From Bacteroidota bacterium (lineage in GTDB: Bacteria; Bacteroidota; Ignavibacteria; UBA10030; UBA6906): DNA of 9,105 nt. The notes beneath the pieces are model-generated. The model did not search any database. It was not told where the DNA came from and saw only the letters and a list, made by a program, of their open reading frames with translations. Made by a program: the position numbers and the translations under genes. The stretch is from NCBI GenBank assembly GCA_017860555.1, contig JAGDMJ010000106.1:1-9105 (forward strand), given 5' to 3'. Shown here piece by piece: positions 6,478-9,105 of this stretch. Every line of letters starts with the position of its first letter. The stretch's first letter is position 1.

Positions 6478-9105
6478 ATGGAACGCCTCACAATTCTCCT
6501 TCTTCCAGTGTCTTTTCTGACTCTGCTGGCACATATATCATTTTCCGCCGGCAACGGCAAGATCAGCGGCAGAATTGTCGATGCGCAAACTCGAAGCCCT
6601 ATCCCCGGCAATATTAGGGTGGCAGGGACGTTGTACGGGGCCAATGCGGACACGAGCGGCTTGTATGTGCTTCTCGAGCTCCCGCCCGGAGTGTACGAGA
6701 TTCGGTGTTCCGCCGTCGGGTATGCAGACCGGGTTGTCAAGGGGCTCACGATCGCCGCCGATAACCTCAGGAAACTGGACTTCGCGCTGCAGCCCGTGGA
6801 CATCAACGTCGACGAGGTTGTGGTTCAGGCCGACCGCCTGGCGGTCGAGTCAAGTCAGACCTCCGCAAGAGCGGACTATGACGGCTCCGAATTCCGCGCG
6901 CTCCCCTTGAACACCACTATTGATCTGATTTCTTTGAGCCCGGGTGCCTTCAAGCAGTTTCTTGGAGGGGTGTCGCCGGTATTTTCACGAACACTGATCG
7001 ATGGTATTGACGTTACAGACGAGACGGCTCTCTGGTATTCAGAAGTGATGGGCGTTGCTCCTTCCCGTGTGAACGGGGGGCGCGATATTGCAACCGGAAT
7101 GCACTCTTCGTTTGCCGAACCCTCCTTCAGCGCCATTGAACAGGCGACAGTTTTCACCGGCACGTCCGGAGCGGATTACTCGAGCGCGGCGGGCACGGTT
7201 TCGTACACGCTTCGGGAAGGCTACGGGCGTTGGAAAGGGGAGGCATTCGTGCGCACGAGCCAGCTGGGCGGTCTCCATCATCTGGGCCCCAACATCTACT
7301 GGGACTCATACGAATATTTTGCCTACCGGGATTACCTCGCGCGTGGGAATGCCGGTCAGCAGGCCGTCGCAAAGTACTATACGTGGTATCCCGACAAGTA
7401 CGCGTATGGCACCAGACCGGATGTCACGGTCTCGCTGGCTGGCGGGGGAGCACTCTGGGAAAATGCAGGGCTCTACCTGAGTGGGACATGGCACCAATCT
7501 GCCAATCGACTTCCGAGTGAAAAGAAGGAGTGGTTCGACGGTTCCGCCAAACTGACCTGGGCCCCGATGAGGACGACGCGACTTTCTGTTATAGCATTGC
7601 TGCAGGACCGCGGGCGAATTTTCGGTTGGAAGAACCGTTCTTACGTGGATAGGTGGCGTTACTTCCTGGAGGGGATCCCCCTCTGGGATGGCATACATGT
7701 CACGGGAGGGGTGACCTGGTCACAACTCATCTCAAAGTCAACGACCTATCAGCTGCAAGCAAGTGTCGTGTATGATAACGTCCGACAGGGATTCTGTGAC
7801 GACAACGACGATGGTGTGATCTCCATCGGAGAGCATGGCGATTTTCTCCCCTTCTCAGACACCGCCCAGGTAAACCGGTATCAAGCGGTTGGTACCGGCC
7901 TGCAACGGGAAAAGTTTTTTGTTGCGGGTGCGGCAACGGCACTGGAGAACTTCACCACGCTCCTTTCGTCGCGATTGGGATGGATGGTGGCACGCCCGCC
8001 CATCTATTACGAAAATACTACCAGCCGGGTCGTCTCACTCAAGGCCGATCTCAAGAGCCAGCTGAACGAACACCATCTGGTGGGCGGAGGGGCACAAGTG
8101 CGGCTGCATCTCTATGATCGCGTGATGCGTACCGGGGCGCAACAAATGGCCGGCGTCACGTACAAACAATACACCGAAGAACTTCTGAACCAGCACCCGG
8201 CTGATCTGAACTTCTACGTGCAAGACCGGATGGAATTCTCCGGACTGATCATGAACATCGGGTTCAGGCTGGAAGGTCGGAAAGTGGATGCCGCCCCGAT
8301 TCCCAACTGGTATGATGCGCCCGATACGGTTGGGGACGGACAGGGAGGGTGGACAATAACTCGAACCCGGGGACAAGTGCTTCCCTGGAGCTGGTTCGTC
8401 GCACCGCAGATTGGATTTTCTCATCCGATTGGACATACCTCGGCGGTTCACGTGTCATTCTCCCGCAGTCGGCTCTCTGTCCCGTATTCCTACCTCTTTA
8501 CGAACTACAACGTAGCCATGACGAAAACGAACGTGCTCTATGGACCCGAAATGATAAACGTAGACCAGGGTACGAGCATTGCATTGAAGTTAGGCCTTGG
8601 ATTTCAATGGGCCGTGGCTCCTGCAACGCTTCTGGGTTGCAATGTATATTACCATGATTACAGCAATATGTACCTGGCCCGGCTCACGGTCTATCCGTCA
8701 AGTGGTTCCCCAAAGTACAATGCGACGACCAACGGCCTGTCCTCTGACGTAAGAGGGTTCGAGATCTCGCTGCAGCGGGGGCTTACGCCGCTGGGATTGG
8801 GCATCTCTGCCGAGGGCCGCCTTGCGTACGCCTATGGAAAAGTGAAAGTTGCAACGCCTGTGCCCCTGAACAAGACCGACTATGTCGCAGCCCAGGGGGA
8901 CAGCGCCGCATATGGGGGGAGTCTTCCGTTTGAGGATGTCAGTTACTGGAAGAGATCTGTCTTTGAGAGCCTGGGCACCAATTCCACCCTGGCGGCAGGA
9001 TTCAATCGCTTGCACCGGATCACCGGCTCATTCGCGATCCACTTTCCCTGGGAAATTCGCCTGAGCGGAACCGGTAACTTTACAAGTGGATTCTGGTATC
9101 CCGAG
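6478..9105 (+). CDS. TonB-dependent outer-membrane receptor with N-terminal carboxypeptidase-regulatory-like domain, C-terminus outside window
   Basis: This is probably an energy-dependent outer-membrane transporter. The frame is open from 6478 to the window end, 876 codons, and the C-terminal strands are missing. Residues 1 to about 24 form a signal peptide (core LTILLLPVSFLTLLA). Residues about 28–108 form a CarboxypepD_reg-like beta-sandwich (KISGRIVDAQT…GVYEIRCSAVGY). DEVVVQ (112–117) sits where TonB-box-like sequences occur in Bacteroidetes receptors. A plug follows (about 125–240) with LIDGIDVTD at 173–181 and SAIEQATVFTG…SSAAGTVSYTLREG near its end. From about 240 the protein is a run of alternating, aromatic-rich strands typical of a beta-barrel, including FYVQDRMEFSGLIMNIGF (579–596), which resembles Oar-like receptors. 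A DDNDDGVISIGE loop at 441–452 fits a calcium-binding EF-hand loop. It is transcribed away from the sensor and lipoprotein genes, so it is a natural target of that sensor (inference). The substrate is unknown, and no SusD partner is visible within the window. Confidence 0.9.
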   Translation, partial: MERLTILLLPVSFLTLLAHISFSAGNGKISGRIVDAQTRSPIPGNIRVAGTLYGANADTSGLYVLLELPPGVYEIRCSAVGYADRVVKGLTIAADNLRKLDFALQPVDINVDEVVVQADRLAVESSQTSARADYDGSEFRALPLNTTIDLISLSPGAFKQFLGGVSPVFSRTLIDGIDVTDETALWYSEVMGVAPSRVNGGRDIATGMHSSFAEPSFSAIEQATVFTGTSGADYSSAAGTVSYTLREGYGRWKGEAFVRTSQLGGLHHLGPNIYWDSYEYFAYRDYLARGNAGQQAVAKYYTWYPDKYAYGTRPDVTVSLAGGGALWENAGLYLSGTWHQSANRLPSEKKEWFDGSAKLTWAPMRTTRLSVIALLQDRGRIFGWKNRSYVDRWRYFLEGIPLWDGIHVTGGVTWSQLISKSTTYQLQASVVYDNVRQGFCDDNDDGVISIGEHGDFLPFSDTAQVNRYQAVGTGLQREKFFVAGAATALENFTTLLSSRLGWMVARPPIYYENTTSRVVSLKADLKSQLNEHHLVGGGAQVRLHLYDRVMRTGAQQMAGVTYKQYTEELLNQHPADLNFYVQDRMEFSGLIMNIGFRLEGRKVDAAPIPNWYDAPDTVGDGQGGWTITRTRGQVLPWSWFVAPQIGFSHPIGHTSAVHVSFSRSRLSVPYSYLFTNYNVAMTKTNVLYGPEMINVDQGTSIALKLGLGFQWAVAPATLLGCNVYYHDYSNMYLARLTVYPSSGSPKYNATTNGLSSDVRGFEISLQRGLTPLGLGISAEGRLAYAYGKVKVATPVPLNKTDYVAAQGDSAAYGGSLPFEDVSYWKRSVFESLGTNSTLAAGFNRLHRITGSFAIHFPWEIRLSGTGNFTSGFWYPE

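Noticed and set aside
6278..6520. Small plus-strand open frame with a Cys-rich stretch (CNLCQDGCCCPCRYC)
   Set aside because: It has no ribosome binding site, spans the candidate receptor promoter, overlaps the receptor signal-peptide codons out of frame, and matches no family I know. It is probably chance, although the Cys pattern is eye-catching.
1..9105. CRISPR arrays, tRNA or rRNA genes, insertion sequences, phage attachment sites
   Set aside because: No spaced direct-repeat arrays, no transposase or integrase reading frame and no RNA gene signature were seen. Nearly all of the sequence is accounted for by three long coding regions.

Overview
This window reads as chromosomal DNA from a Gram-negative bacterium of the Bacteroidetes–Chlorobi–Ignavibacteria (or Calditrichaeota) type. 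The evidence is a hybrid 'one-protein two-component' sensor with double periplasmic propellers, a lipoprotein whose mature end reads CSKDSPTGP, and an outer-membrane receptor with an N-terminal carboxypeptidase-regulatory-like domain. The phylum is inferred from these protein styles, because no rRNA or marker gene is present.

Layout: three long genes fill almost everything. On the minus strand, 3897–6083 encodes a 728-residue lipoprotein. It is followed after 45 bases by a giant hybrid sensor kinase/response regulator that starts at 3851 and runs off the left edge (1283 codons visible). On the plus strand, a TonB-dependent receptor-like gene starts at 6478 and runs off the right edge (876 codons visible). 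The only sizeable non-coding stretch is the divergent intergenic region 6084–6477. It holds a candidate promoter for each direction, two small inverted repeats and one short direct repeat.

How the genes may work together (inference): the lipoprotein and the sensor are probably co-transcribed, and the receptor is transcribed away from them from the same control region. This resembles the nutrient-uptake loci of Bacteroidetes, in which a hybrid two-component sensor detects a periplasmic ligand, often an oligosaccharide, and switches on an outer-membrane TonB-dependent transporter. The ligand cannot be read from the sequence, and no SusD partner or degradative enzyme is inside the window. The least familiar piece is the lipoprotein. 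Its middle part has the layout of a secreted zinc-peptidase-like domain but lacks an HExxH motif, so it may be a catalytically dead binding protein working with the sensor.
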